Source: Zelonia costaricensis (lineage: Eukaryota; Euglenozoa; Kinetoplastea; Trypanosomatida; Trypanosomatidae). From it: a stretch of 52,500 bases of DNA. The translations under genes were made by a program, and so were the position numbers. The notes under the pieces are model-generated. The model saw only the letters and a list, made by a program, of their open reading frames with translations. It ran no database searches and had not been told where the DNA came from. The stretch spans positions 1 through 52,500 of the forward strand of contig JASAOO010003474.1 in NCBI GenBank assembly GCA_030849075.1, written 5' to 3'. Shown in pieces: positions 19,347-28,812 of the stretch; the stretch's first letter is position 1, and the number at the start of each line of letters is the position of its first letter.

Positions 19347-19899
19347 AGCAGGAGAGGAGGGGGGGTCAGAGAGGCAACAACAGCTAACGTGCTTACGTGG
19401 GGCATTGCTCAAGTACCATTGCCATCGAAGACGCCGTCGCCTGACAGCAGGAAAGTGTGCCACGGCATTTGATCTTGTGTGCAAATGTGTGCGCACACGG
19501 GCTTGTGTGTGTGTCTGTGTGTGTTGAGAAAAGGGGGGAGAAGATTCGAGTGCCGCGTGTGTACCGGCCCCCTTTTTGCTTTGCCCACTCCCGCCCTGTG
19601 TCCCCTCGCTGCGACCGGGTAGATGGGGCAGCGTCGTGCGGGTGGAAGCTCCGTTGTGTAAGACAGAGGGTAGTCGTACCGTCAGCGTTGTGCGCGAGGA
19701 CAACGACGAGAACAGGAGCTCTTCTCACTGCTGAGCACACACGCACATCGGCACTCGATCTCTCCCCTCCCTTCTTCTCCTCTACTACTCCTCCGCCCAC
19801 CGTGTACAACTCTGCTCCCCGCTACCGCCCAGCCCGCCTGTCAGCGACCACCGCCCCCCCCCACCCAACCCGGGAGACACAAGTTGCCCACACGCGACA

Positions 19900-19936
19900 T
19901 CCCACACCAGTCACACAAGCCCCTTCTGTCCTTTAG
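19900..19936 (+). promoter_or_regulatory. Predicted trans-splice acceptor for secretory/membrane protein gene
   Basis: The tract ends CCCCTTCTGTCCTTTAG with AG at 19935-19936; the following 5' UTR to the ATG at 19979 is 42 nt. Confidence 0.5.
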
Positions 19937-19978
19937 AACACCCCTCCCCCACACCCCCTCTCCGCCTCCCCTCCCACC

Positions 19979-20824
19979 ATGAAGAGCCTACGCGCTGCCT
20001 TCATCGCTGTGGCCGCGCTGGCGCTCCTGTGCAGCTCCATCGGCTGCCACGCCGCCGTCGCAGAGAGCAGCACCCGCAGCAGCGGCGGCGGCCCCACTGT
20101 GATCGGTCGCTTGCGGGGCGCCGCGGAGAAGGCGATGGGCCCGGCGGCGGCGAAGGTGCTGCCTTGCATGCCGTCCGCGGTGCAAGAGCTCGTGCCGCTC
20201 TTCTTGCACGGCGCTGCGTCCCTCGTCATGGTCGGCCGCAGCGCTCGCACACCGCCTGCCGCCGTCAACGGGCCAGCCGGCGACGAGGGGATGCAGCACA
20301 CGACCGCGAAGTTCGTATACGCCGCGGGGGCTGTGGCGGCGGAGCTGGCGGTGCTGAAGCTGGTCTACCGCGAGCCCTACCGCAACCAACGCAAGAACAA
20401 GATGAACCAGTACTTCGCCTCGGCCACCGGCTTCACGCTGCTGGTGCTGCTCACGGCACTGCCCAACGACCTCGTGGACACGAGCCTCCTCTGCGTCTTC
20501 TTCTTCAAGCTGTCGGCGCCGGTGTACACGCCGGCGGTCGTGTGCGGGCAGCTACTGCGCGTCTACATTGCGGCCCTACGCCCAGCGCTGCCGCCGCTGT
20601 CGGCAGCCTACACGGCCTTCTTGGCGTGGTGGTCCGACAGCGCGGCGGAGGCCCTGACGCCGGCGCAGGTGCGCGAGGCCTGGGCGGAGCTCGTCTTGAC
20701 GGCTCTCGTGGTCGGGGCATTGGCCCTCTTCGTCTCGGCCCGCCGCGGCGCCGCGGGCTCTGCAAAGTCGCCGTCGGCCCCAGCAGAGCCGGAGAGCAAC
20801 GGGGACGACTACTACGACGAGTGA
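19979..20824 (+). CDS. Hypothetical membrane protein with signal peptide (281 aa)
   Basis: Not recognised as a named family. Residues 1-25 form a classical signal sequence (MKSLRAAFIAVAALALLCSS followed by a small-residue cleavage region). Further hydrophobic stretches occur at about 105-122 (FVYAAGAVAAELAVLKLVY), 145-160 (GFTLLVLLTALP), 163-195 (SLLCVFFFKLSAPVYTPAVV), and near the C-terminus at 236-255 (WAELVLTALVVGALALFVSA). A basic loop (REPYRNQRKNKMNQY) lies between the first two. The tail is acidic and tyrosine-bearing (DDYYDE). It probably resides in the endomembrane system with several membrane passes; topology is uncertain. Overall size and composition are those of an ER/Golgi membrane protein, but no catalytic motif is visible. 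Confidence 0.75.
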   Translation: MKSLRAAFIAVAALALLCSSIGCHAAVAESSTRSSGGGPTVIGRLRGAAEKAMGPAAAKVLPCMPSAVQELVPLFLHGAASLVMVGRSARTPPAAVNGPAGDEGMQHTTAKFVYAAGAVAAELAVLKLVYREPYRNQRKNKMNQYFASATGFTLLVLLTALPNDLVDTSLLCVFFFKLSAPVYTPAVVCGQLLRVYIAALRPALPPLSAAYTAFLAWWSDSAAEALTPAQVREAWAELVLTALVVGALALFVSARRGAAGSAKSPSAPAEPESNGDDYYDE

Positions 20825-21682
20825 CGGCGGAACGATGGGCGCCGTCTCCGCGATCGTGTCGCTCTCGATCGCCAAGAGGTCGCCGCCCACCCACCCCCCC
20901 CCTGACTCTCCCCTTCAGGTGCCCCCGCGCACACGCTGTCTGTGTGTGATGTGCCGGTTTACGTTGAGTTTAGAGGTCGTGCGCGTGAGGACGTGGGACA
21001 CACAATCGTGCTGGCCGCCTTGCCGAGTTGCCCCGCAAGCGAAAACGCACGTGCTCGAGTCCTCGAGCCTGCGTTTGTGTGTGTGTGTGTGTGTGTCGGT
21101 ATGGGTCTTTGCAGAATTCACAACCCCGCGCGCGTTCTGTGCCACTGCAGTGTGTGTGTGCGTGCTTTGTGCGTGTGTGTGTGTGGTGGTGCACATGTGG
21201 CTGGCAGCAGCGCGTGGCTGCATCGAGCGGCCGCGTCAGCCCAAAAAAAAAAAGGAAATGAAAGCGCTCGCATAAAGGGAGGAGAAATAAGATCAGTCCT
21301 TGGTCAGCTGCGGAGGAGGGGGGGGGACGCAGTGACGGCGACGAGGAGTCACGTTCTGTGCGGCTCCTGTGGCCCGCATTGCGGACCAACGATAAGTGAG
21401 TGTCCCTGCGATCCCTTCCCTTTGCGCTCCGCGCTCCCCACACTTCTCTCCCACTCGTTCTCTTTCGCTTGCTGCACTAGCTTCCCCCCGCCGTCACCTG
21501 CACCGGCTCCGTGTGCACCGCACGAGCTCACCCCGTCGCCAGCCTCCGCCTCCGGGCACTTCAGCGTGTCGACTTCTTAGCCACTTACTTCGTTTAGTAA
21601 GCTCCTCCCTCACTTCCCATCACGCCGCTGCCTTCACACCTCCCACCCACCACCCACCCGACCTAGCCCACTTGTGTCGAAG
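20825..21682. other. Spacer upstream of first small-protein gene
   Basis: No gene is supported. It contains a (GT)n run (about 21076-21096), a GT-rich patch (21151-21185), an A-run (about 21242-21253), a G9 run near 21317, and then a pyrimidine-rich 5' region for the next gene. AG dinucleotides at about 21597 and 21665-21666 are possible splice acceptors. Confidence 0.65.
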
Positions 21683-21688
21683 ATGCCG

Positions 21689-21979
21689 ATGAACAAACCC
21701 GCCTTCACCACGAACGAGGCCCGCATCACGCGGTTGCAGGAAAACTACGACGAGGGGCTGATGCGTGAGAGCATGCCGACGACGGACCGCGAGATCCGCG
21801 ACCTGCACTGCTTGCACGTCACACACGAAAAGCTCATGTTTCTTTTCCAGAACGCGATGGAGGGCTACAGCCGCAGCGTCAAGAACCAGAAGGTGAAGGA
21901 GTACAACGAGGTTTACATCAGCACGACGCCGCTGCCGCCCAAGAGCCAAAGCCGCCGGTCTCTCTTCCGCTTCCTGTAA
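21689..21979 (+). CDS. Small kinetoplastid-type protein, paralog 1 (96 aa)
   Basis: Function unknown. The protein begins MNKPAFTTNEARITRLQENY and is predicted mostly helical, with a basic C-terminal tail (KSQSRRSLFRFL). It aligns without gaps over 58 residues with the product at 23902-24126; I count 30 identical positions, including AFTTN, RI.RLQ, NYD.G, RE..P and a C-terminal LF.NA. The start at 21689 is preferred because it aligns exactly with the paralog's Met; an ATG two codons earlier (21683) would add Met-Pro. There is no signal peptide, membrane segment or known motif. It is extremely short for this genome, and the conservation between copies is the main evidence that it is real. A strong RNA hairpin starts 45 nt after the stop. 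Confidence 0.75.
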   Translation: MNKPAFTTNEARITRLQENYDEGLMRESMPTTDREIRDLHCLHVTHEKLMFLFQNAMEGYSRSVKNQKVKEYNEVYISTTPLPPKSQSRRSLFRFL

Positions 21980-23901
21980 GGCGGCGCACAGCTGGCATGG
22001 CGGACGGTATCGGGAAAAGTGGGCTTGTTTGCGACTCCGCCCTGCGCAAATGCCGTGCAGGGCGGGGTCGCGAACAAGATGAGCACCGGAGCGCAGCTCC
22101 CCAGTTTCACGTACGCACGTACACAAGGTACTAGCACATGAAAGCCTCCCCCAAAAAGTGGAAGAGAGCGAGCGAGCGAGACCGGCTGGAGGACCACGTG
22201 ATGCCGATACTTGTGCCTCTCTCCCGAGTCACAACGACGAGGGAAGGGTTAGCGACACGATTTAGCATATTGCGCAGCAACTGCTCTGCAACCGTAGTTG
22301 AAAACATGAAAGACGCGTGAGGAGTCCGGGGATGGCGTTGCGTCATATTTCCTTCTTGTGTGTGAGTGGGTGCATGCACGGCTGTGAGCCGCTTTAGAAA
22401 ATCAAAAAAAAAACGTTAAGGCTTGCATCGATCGCGCCTGCGTTTGCCTCCACTGTACACGCGGCATCGTGCGAGGTTTTACGGCATACCATGCCGCTGG
22501 TTCAATGGGGAGCTCCGTGGCGTCGTAGCGCGGCATTCCGTCCCTCCCTCCCCCTCCCCCTCCCCCATCCACCACTACGGCGTGTCGCGGCACGTGAGTT
22601 GCTCGCTTTTGTCTTGTCGCGTACTCCCTTCGATATCGTGATCATGGAAGTGCCTGCCTTCCCTCTCCCTCCCCCCTCCCCCTCTTCCCATTTTTCCTTC
22701 CTCTCGTCGCACTTCCCACCCCACCGCTCCTGCCTGCCCTGTAGCCGCCCGTACTGGTGGGGAGCTTCTCCTTGCACAGGTGTAGTGCAAGCGTCTCTCC
22801 TGCTTCTCGCTCTTTTAAGAGATGCCTGCAGAACCTTGACCGGTGCACGTGCGCTTGTGTGTGTGGGGGGTGGGGGGTGCGCTCGTCTGCTTGAGCCACA
22901 GCACACGGTTTTTAGGCTCTTCGTTGTAATCCCGTAGAGAATGCTGATAGTGTCTTGTGTGGTTGCTGATGGCCTTTTTCTCCGCCAGCGTGTGTGTTCG
23001 TGACTGCCGGTCGCTACAGCTGTTGTCCCTCTCTTGCATAGTGAATCGACTCGGTCAATAGCCGAGATCCGGGCGTCAAGGACATCTGCCGCTACCCCCC
23101 CCCCCTCTCCGCCCCCCTCTCCTCCCTCGCCATTCTTTTCCTCCTTTCGCGCCCCGTCATTTCACCTTCTTTTTGCCCGCTCATGTCCCGTTGGTACACC
23201 CGCCGCACCCACCAGACCGCAGCACCCTCCAGACCTCCCCCCCCCCGTCTCACCGCCTCTGACGAGCTCCACCCTCCACCTCTTGACCGCCGTGTTTTTT
23301 TTGTTTGTTTCCGTCTTGCTGATCTTTGTCCTGCCCCCTCCCCCTCCCAGCCCCGCTCCACCCACCAGCCATTATGATCTTCACCCCCCACCACCACCCC
23401 CCAACCCCATCTCCCGTCTCCCTCCCTCACTCGCCTGTCATCACCGCCTCCCACAACGACACAAGAGAGTCTCGATTCCGACGACGACGGCAAGCTGCCA
23501 ACGAAGCGGCACCAACGGCTGCCCTCCTCGCGTGTGTGTGTGTGTACTCCGTCGAGTTTCCCGCACGCCCTCGCGGCTGAAGCTCTCTTCAGGTAGTGTA
23601 AGAACGCGGTGCGCCGGCACGAACGGGTTCTGCAGCCAACTCCCTTGCCCGCCCGCCCCCCCCCCAAACACACACACATGACTTTACTTCACTTCTCTCT
23701 TCCACCGCCGCCTCATCCTGCCTCCCGAACGCACACTTCAGCAGCTCACCCAGCACTCTCTCTCCTCCACCCTCGCCCCCCCCCCATCACCTCCACTCCC
23801 ATATTTGACCAACTCGTGCCCTCACTCCTTCTCCACCCCCTCCCCATTCCTTACTAAGCCCCCCGCCCTTACGGACCCCTATCTAATAGAAAGACGCAAA
23901 C
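21980..23901. other. Spacer between the two small-protein genes
   Basis: 1.9 kb without a convincing gene. It holds a 24-bp hairpin and a small companion hairpin (22024-22100), a relatively A/T-richer part (22100-22450) with an A-run at 22405-22413, a 6-bp foldback CGGCAT/ATGCCG (22482-22496), and a G6TG6 patch (22865-22877). From 23090 on it is pyrimidine-rich with C runs. A 60-codon ATG frame at 22138-22320 has mixed third-position bases and was not called. Confidence 0.6.
22024..22078 (+). repeat. Long inverted repeat / RNA hairpin, 24 bp stem, 7-nt loop
   Basis: Left arm 22024-22047 pairs with right arm 22055-22078. All 24 positions pair as RNA: 21 Watson-Crick pairs plus three G-U pairs (T22030-G22072, T22036-G22066 and G22046-U22056), with loop AAATGCC. 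It lies 45 nt after the stop of the first small-protein gene, so it should sit in that mRNA's 3' UTR. A second short hairpin, GGAGC-GCA-GCTCC, follows at 22088-22100. This is the strongest foldback I see in the window. Confidence 0.85.
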
Positions 23902-24126
23902 ATGAACACGGCCGCCTTTACCACCAATCCGCGCCGCATCGCCCGCCTGCAGTACAACTACGACGCGGGGGCGCAGCGGGAGAAGATTCCCTCGGAGCAG
24001 CGTGAGGAGATGGACAAGAAGCTGCTCCAGGTCTCCCGGGAGTACCTTGCCCAGCTCTTCGCCAACGCCGCGGCCCTGCAGAAGACGAAGGGCAAGCCGG
24101 CACCGGTCGAGGAGGAGGAGAACTAA
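23902..24126 (+). CDS. Small kinetoplastid-type protein, paralog 2 (74 aa)
   Basis: Function unknown. It begins MNTAAFTTNPRRIARLQYNY and shares about half its first 58 residues with the product at 21689-21979, including AFTTN, RLQ.NYD, REK.P and LFANA. It is predicted helical and ends in a Lys/Pro/Glu tail (KGKPAPVEEEEN) where paralog 1 has a basic tail, so the two copies have opposite tail charge. The ATG at 23902 is the only reasonable start. A pyrimidine tract (about 23765-23855) followed by AG near 23858 is the likely splice site. The pair most likely arose by tandem duplication, followed by divergence of the C-termini. Confidence 0.75.
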   Translation: MNTAAFTTNPRRIARLQYNYDAGAQREKIPSEQREEMDKKLLQVSREYLAQLFANAAALQKTKGKPAPVEEEEN

Positions 24127-25327
24127 GGCAGCACATCACGTGGTGAAGAGGACCCTCACTCAGTTTCCGGTGAAGCTGCCCCCCCCCCCTCCACCTCCCC
24201 CTTCCACGCACATATTTCGCATCTTCTTTAGTTAGTGCTCCACACACACACACACACACAAACCGCGCGCCTTCTTGTACATTCATGTCGTCTGTCATTC
24301 ACGTCCTCCGTTTGAAGTACCTTCTACTTTGACAGAATCCCCTTTTCGCTTTGTCTACTCTTCCTCTTTCCTTTTTATTTTCTGTCTCCGACACGTGCGA
24401 TGGAACGAGTTGTGGTGGACGCCGTGCACGCACTGTGCATCTCCGCCCGTGCTTGCCTCTAGCTCCTCTTCTCCCCCCCCCCCCTCCTCCTCTGCTCCTT
24501 CTGGCCGGGCTTTCGTCGTATCATGCGAGAGTGCGCCGGCGCCTGCCGCTTAGTAAAGTACGTCAGTGCAGGCGAAGAACGAGTATTAAGGTGAGGGCAA
24601 TAGCCGGCGCCGCGACCAACCCCTGTACTGGCATTCGTGCACTGTCCCCCCCCTCCCTCCTTCACCTCGCACACACGTAGTAGCTATTGCGCACCCACCC
24701 CTGTGTGTGTGTGTGTATGGGGGGGGGGCGTGTGCGTGTGCGCGCGTGGGTGGGTAGCACCGAGCGGTAAGTGCCGCAAGGGCGAGGCATGTGTCGTAGT
24801 GTGGCTCGACACGCCCCCCTACACGCATCTGACCTTTTTTTCCTGCCTGGATGCGCTGCCCTCCTCTTGTCTGCTGCCGCCCCTCCCCCTTTCACGGTGT
24901 CTGTCACGCTGCGAGAAAGTAGTAGAACGTGGTGTGTGAGCGGCACCCCCCCCCCTCGCGCGCTGGAGCATGGGCATCTCACCGCCACCACCACCCCGAC
25001 CGGCTCACGCATCACTCCTCCTCTTCTTCTCCTGCTCCACGATGCGACGGAGTAAGGGAAAAGAGAGCGTGTTCAGGCGTTGGCAGTGCACGTCCCTGTA
25101 AGTGGGAAGGGGGTATGTGTGTCTTGGAAGATGACCGGGATACGCACACGAGCAACCACGCGCACACCAAGCGGTTCTCTGCACTGAACTCGACAGCTGC
25201 ATCCCGCTTAACGCCTCTGGCCTTGACCTTCACTCGCCCCGCCCCCTTTTCCTCCCTTTCCTCGCCATTGCGTTGACATGCACACACACACGCACACACA
25301 CACACACACACACGTCGCGCAGAAGCG
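24127..25327. other. Spacer upstream of SET-domain gene
   Basis: No gene is supported. It contains a (CA)n at 24241-24260, an inverted repeat CGCCTGC/GCAGGCG (24540-24546 and 24568-24574), a G10 run near 24719-24729, and a (CA)n at 25281-25313 immediately before the next start. The pyrimidine tract for that gene (about 25229-25263) is separated from the AGs at 25321-25325 by the CA run. Confidence 0.6.
25281..25313 (+). repeat. (CA)n microsatellite between splice tract and SET-gene start
   Basis: A CA repeat with one CG interruption lies 15 nt before the ATG at 25328, between the pyrimidine tract and the only nearby AGs. Confidence 0.9.
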
Positions 25328-26389
25328 ATGCCCGCGTATGAGAGTCGACACCTCCTGCGGGTGCTCGACTCGCCGCAGGACTTGGCCAAGTCCTTCATTG
25401 GCTACTGCAAGCGGCACCACGTGACCACGCGCGGGTGGTGCCGTGTCGGCTACGTGCAGCGCGCCCCACCGCCGAATACCATGTCGAGGCCGGACAGCTA
25501 CCTGCTCCGCGGTCTTATCGCCAACAAGGACATCGCCAAGGACGAGAACGTCGTGATGCTGCCGGTGACGGCGTGCCTGCACCCTGGCGCCGCCTTCCGC
25601 TGTGAGCCGTTCTGGAAGCTGCTGGACCCCGGCGTGCAGGCGGCCCTGAGTGGCCCGGCGGCCGCCTACAATAGCCGGCTCAGCGACCGGTCCCTCGTGC
25701 GGCACAACCAGCTGCTGCTCGCCCTCTACATGACCTACCTTGTCTTGCTCCGGCACACCAACCGCGCAGCGCTCACCGGCACCCCGGGTGGGGACGCGAT
25801 CGACTACATCGACTTCATGCCGCGCAACGAGGGAAACTTCGAGCAGCTCGCCGCGCACCTGTCGGGGTGGCTCGACGCGCCGGAGGTGTGCCGCAGCGCG
25901 CAGGCCACGCTCGCCTCGCACTTCCAGCTGACCCAAGCCGAGGTGCGCCCGCTGCTCATCTACGCGCTGTGCATGATCTACAGTCGCATGGTCCCGGTGG
26001 ATCACCGCGCGTGTCTGCAGTACGCCTTCCAGTCGACCCCGTATGCCCATGCCTGGGACGACGTCCAGGCCACGGCCGCCCCGGCCGCCCTTCCCCCCAC
26101 CGCCGCGACGCCAGTCGGGCACGCCGACGTGAACGGTGCCTCACGCAACGTGACGCTGGTGCGCGACCCTGTCTCCTTCCTCTGCCCGGTGATCGACATG
26201 TGCAACCACAGCGAGCGCGAGAACGTCGCCGTCATGGTGCCCGACCGTGAGGCGTCAGCGCTCACCGGCCCAGTGATGTGCCTGCGTAGCCTCTGCGCCA
26301 TCACGAAGGGCGAGGAGCTGACCATGACGTACGGCGCAGCCCCCCACGAGCTGAGACTCATTTGGGGAATGCAGGACATCCTGCAGTAG
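25328..26389 (+). CDS. SET-domain protein lysine methyltransferase (SETD6/Rubisco-LSMT type)
   Basis: A 353-residue SAM-dependent methyltransferase of the class typified by Rubisco LSMT, SETD3/SETD6 and yeast Rkm enzymes, which modify non-histone proteins such as ribosomal or elongation factors. The SET core signature is present: VIDMCNHSERENV (Asn293, His294, cofactor site) and GEELTMTYGAAPHELRLIWG (catalytic-type Tyr335). The N-terminal SET portion is around LLRGLIANKDIAKDENVVMLPV (~59-80), and the long insert between the two halves (~85-265) is the iSET region usual for this class. An RLSMT-type C-terminal substrate domain appears to be missing; the protein ends soon after the SET core. 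The ATG at 25328 gives a full N-terminal helix. The target is unknown. The next gene is also a methyltransferase, probably by chance. Confidence 0.85.
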   Translation: MPAYESRHLLRVLDSPQDLAKSFIGYCKRHHVTTRGWCRVGYVQRAPPPNTMSRPDSYLLRGLIANKDIAKDENVVMLPVTACLHPGAAFRCEPFWKLLDPGVQAALSGPAAAYNSRLSDRSLVRHNQLLLALYMTYLVLLRHTNRAALTGTPGGDAIDYIDFMPRNEGNFEQLAAHLSGWLDAPEVCRSAQATLASHFQLTQAEVRPLLIYALCMIYSRMVPVDHRACLQYAFQSTPYAHAWDDVQATAAPAALPPTAATPVGHADVNGASRNVTLVRDPVSFLCPVIDMCNHSERENVAVMVPDREASALTGPVMCLRSLCAITKGEELTMTYGAAPHELRLIWGMQDILQ

Positions 26390-26954
26390 GTGCGTTGCTC
26401 GTGAAGTGGAGCGCCGAGAGATGCGTCGCGTTGGGCCGACTCCTCCCCCCCTCCCCTCACCGTCATGGAGTCTCTCTGGCTCTCCTTCGCCGTCAGCACT
26501 GCTCTTGCGTGTACGTGTGCGTGTGTGGGTGCGGGTGCGGGTAGGACTTGGACATGCGGTGATGTCTGCAAGGCGTGGCCCTGTGTTACGGAGTCGTCTT
26601 TACGGTAAGCAAGTAGTCACGAGGCACATACATTCACAAAAGGCAGAAAGAAAACGCTGCAGGGACACACGCACACAGACACAGACTCCCTGTTTGCCGT
26701 CGCACACGCTGCCACGTGCGTACTTTCGTTTTTTTCCTTGCGTCCCGCACACAGACGCATGCACACGCTTCTGCGCCTTGGAGCGCACGAGCACCATCGG
26801 AGCCTCCGGCTCGCCTTACGCTGGGGTCTGCTACTTCGAGTGATGCACTCCTCCTCTCTCCCTCTACCTTCACTCCTTCCCGCTCACCTCGCCACAAACA
26901 CAGCGGCCTAACACCGCCTTCCCCTGAAGAACACGACGCGGGTCAACCGTCAAA
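26390..26954. other. Spacer between SET and FtsJ genes
   Basis: No gene is supported. It includes a GGGTGC repeat (26526-26541), CA-containing stretches (26660-26690), and a pyrimidine tract (26848-26880) followed by AG at 26902-26903, the likely splice acceptor for the next gene. Confidence 0.65.
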
Positions 26955-27824
26955 ATGCACGGGACGTGCGTCCGCTTGCAGGGCGCGAGTCGACAGTGGA
27001 TGCAGCGGCAATCGCAGGACCCATTCGTGGCCAAGGCACGCCAGGAGGGCTACATCGCCCGCAGTGCGTACAAGCTGCTCCACATGGACGACCGCTACCA
27101 CCTCTTCGACCAGCAACACACACGTATCGTCATGGACCTCGGCTGCAGCCCGGGCGGGTGGTGCCAGGTGGTGCGCCAGCGCGCCGGGGACGGCTGCTTC
27201 CTGCTTGGTGTGGACCTCCTCCCAATCCAGGCACAGGTCCCGAACGCCGTCATCGTCCAGGGCGACTTCACCAACGCGGCCACGCAGCAGACGCTGAGGC
27301 AGCACCTCGCCACGCATCACCGCGGCGCCTCCACGAGCGGCGGCAGAAACGGCAACGGCCGCGGCGACACAGCTGCCGCCTTCACCGGGGTGGACGTCGT
27401 GACATCGGACATGTGTCCTAATCGCATGGGTGGCTACCAGGACCGGCAGCGCATCGCCCAGCTCAACCTCGAGGCCGTCGACGTGTGTGCGCCGCTGCTG
27501 CGGACCGGCGGTCACTTCGTGTGCAAGGTGCTCGGCAGCCGTCCAGCCTACGAGGAGCTGTGGCACCGGCTCAGCCGTCTCTTCCTCAACGTGCAGGTCT
27601 GCAAGCCCCCGGCGAGCCGCGTGCACAGCGACGAGGCCTTCGTCGTGGCGCTGGACAAGCTCGCGACGCCACGGCCCGCATCAGCGCCGCACCGCGCCGC
27701 AGATGTTGGCCGATCCCTGCGCGGTGTCGCGGTGGGTGCTGGCGCAGACGGGGGCGGGGGGCACTTCGGCCTGGACGACTGGCCCGGCTTCAGCCGCCGG
27801 GGTGGACGGCCGCGTCGAGGCTGA
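26955..27824 (+). CDS. FtsJ/RrmJ-type rRNA 2'-O-methyltransferase, probably mitochondrial (MRM2-like)
   Basis: A 289-residue SAM-dependent RNA 2'-O-ribose methyltransferase. The full Lys-Asp-Lys-Glu catalytic tetrad is visible: Lys40 (SAYKLLHMD), Asp152 (TSDMCPNRMG), Lys191 (GGHFVCKVL) and Glu227 (SDEAFVVAL). The SAM-binding motif VMDLGCSPGGWCQVV is at about 59-73. The family includes bacterial RrmJ (23S U2552) and its mitochondrial counterpart MRM2, and the compact one-domain form fits an organellar large-subunit rRNA target. The N-terminus has basic/Gln residues but no textbook presequence, so location is inferred. A Gly/Ser/Asn-rich insert (~120-138) precedes Asp152, and the tail (~240-289) is Gly/Arg-rich, ending in RRGGRPRRG, which may contact RNA. 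Confidence 0.88.
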   Translation: MHGTCVRLQGASRQWMQRQSQDPFVAKARQEGYIARSAYKLLHMDDRYHLFDQQHTRIVMDLGCSPGGWCQVVRQRAGDGCFLLGVDLLPIQAQVPNAVIVQGDFTNAATQQTLRQHLATHHRGASTSGGRNGNGRGDTAAAFTGVDVVTSDMCPNRMGGYQDRQRIAQLNLEAVDVCAPLLRTGGHFVCKVLGSRPAYEELWHRLSRLFLNVQVCKPPASRVHSDEAFVVALDKLATPRPASAPHRAADVGRSLRGVAVGAGADGGGGHFGLDDWPGFSRRGGRPRRG

Positions 27825-28812
27825 GGAGTGGGAGAGCTTTTGTGTTTGTGTCTGTGTGTGTGTCACCATGTCCGTCTGCTTTCAACGCACTGCTTTGACT
27901 CTGTGGACCCGCTTTCATGGCGTTCGTGTCGGCGTGGCTTCACAGTCCTCGTCCCCACCACCACATTCCCACAATACCTCTTCACAGACAAGAAAACAAG
28001 AAAGAGCATAATGAGTGCACGGCACCGAGGTCCAACCCCAGTCCCTCTCCTGTCACAGCAGCAGCAGCCCCCGGTTATAGTTTGCCCCTCCCCCCCCTCT
28101 TCCAACTCATGCGTCCCCCGCCCCGCACCCATCTGCCGTCCCCCCCCCCCCACCTCCACCCACACAGTCGCCATCTACTGTAGAAAATACATCCCCTCAT
28201 CGCCCACCTCTCCAACCCAGCCGACCACTTCAAGCGCACACACCAAAAGCCGCACGCGCGTGACTCCCCTCCTCTTGGCCTACCCATCACTCCTCGCCAT
28301 CGCACACCCACCCACGCCCGCGGTGCTCCTTCTCTCTCTCTCTTCGTTGTCTCCTGTCTTTCGCTTCTTCATTTTTTTTTGTACGTCTCCTCAAGTGTGT
28401 GTGTGTGTGTGTGTGGTGCCCCACCCCCGCCCCCCTCCCGCCCGTCTTGTTTCCTTTTCGGATAGTCCTCGCGCTGCACCACCATCACCACCCATCATCA
28501 CTCCTCGGCCGCCCGTCCCGCCCCGCCCCGCCCCGCCCCACACTCACTGCCGCTGCCACTTCGGTAACGCACTTGTCCACCTGCTTTCGTCTCAGCTTTT
28601 TCTTTGTTTCTGCGCCGCTTCTTTGCGGCTCCTCCCTCATCTTCGGGTGCGCAACTCCGGGCTCGTCTGTGTGGTGTGTGTGTGTGCGTGCGCGTGTGTG
28701 CCATTGTTCGGGTATAACACGTCGCCGCACGTCTGAGGCCGCACGCCCTTCTCCAGACTGCAGTCCACTCTGCCTCAGAGCTCCCTCCCCCTCCCCCCCC
28801 TCTGCAATCACC
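27825..28812. other. Spacer and 5' UTR upstream of acetyl-CoA synthetase
   Basis: No gene is supported. A TG-rich run follows the FtsJ stop, a (GT)n lies at about 28395-28415, and C-rich tracts are common. A long T/C-rich stretch (28571-28650) with AG at about 28595 and further AGs at 28755-28780 are candidate splice sites. Confidence 0.6.

Larger units (their letters stand above)
19143..19978. other. Spacer downstream of AMPK beta
   Basis: No gene is supported. It holds a G-rich segment (19322-19376) with a canonical four-tract G-quadruplex motif, TG-rich patches (about 19247-19270 and 19503-19524), then a pyrimidine-rich second half that serves the next gene. Confidence 0.65.

Noticed and set aside
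22138..22320. 60-codon ATG frame between the small-protein genes
   Set aside because: Third positions are mixed (many A/T), no splice tract directly precedes it, and no similarity to the neighbouring small proteins.
21980..23901. SIDER-type retroposon remnant in a long 3' spacer
   Set aside because: Long Leishmania 3' UTRs often carry these, but I could not identify the family signature or target-site duplications by eye. A search with SIDER profiles over all spacers would decide.
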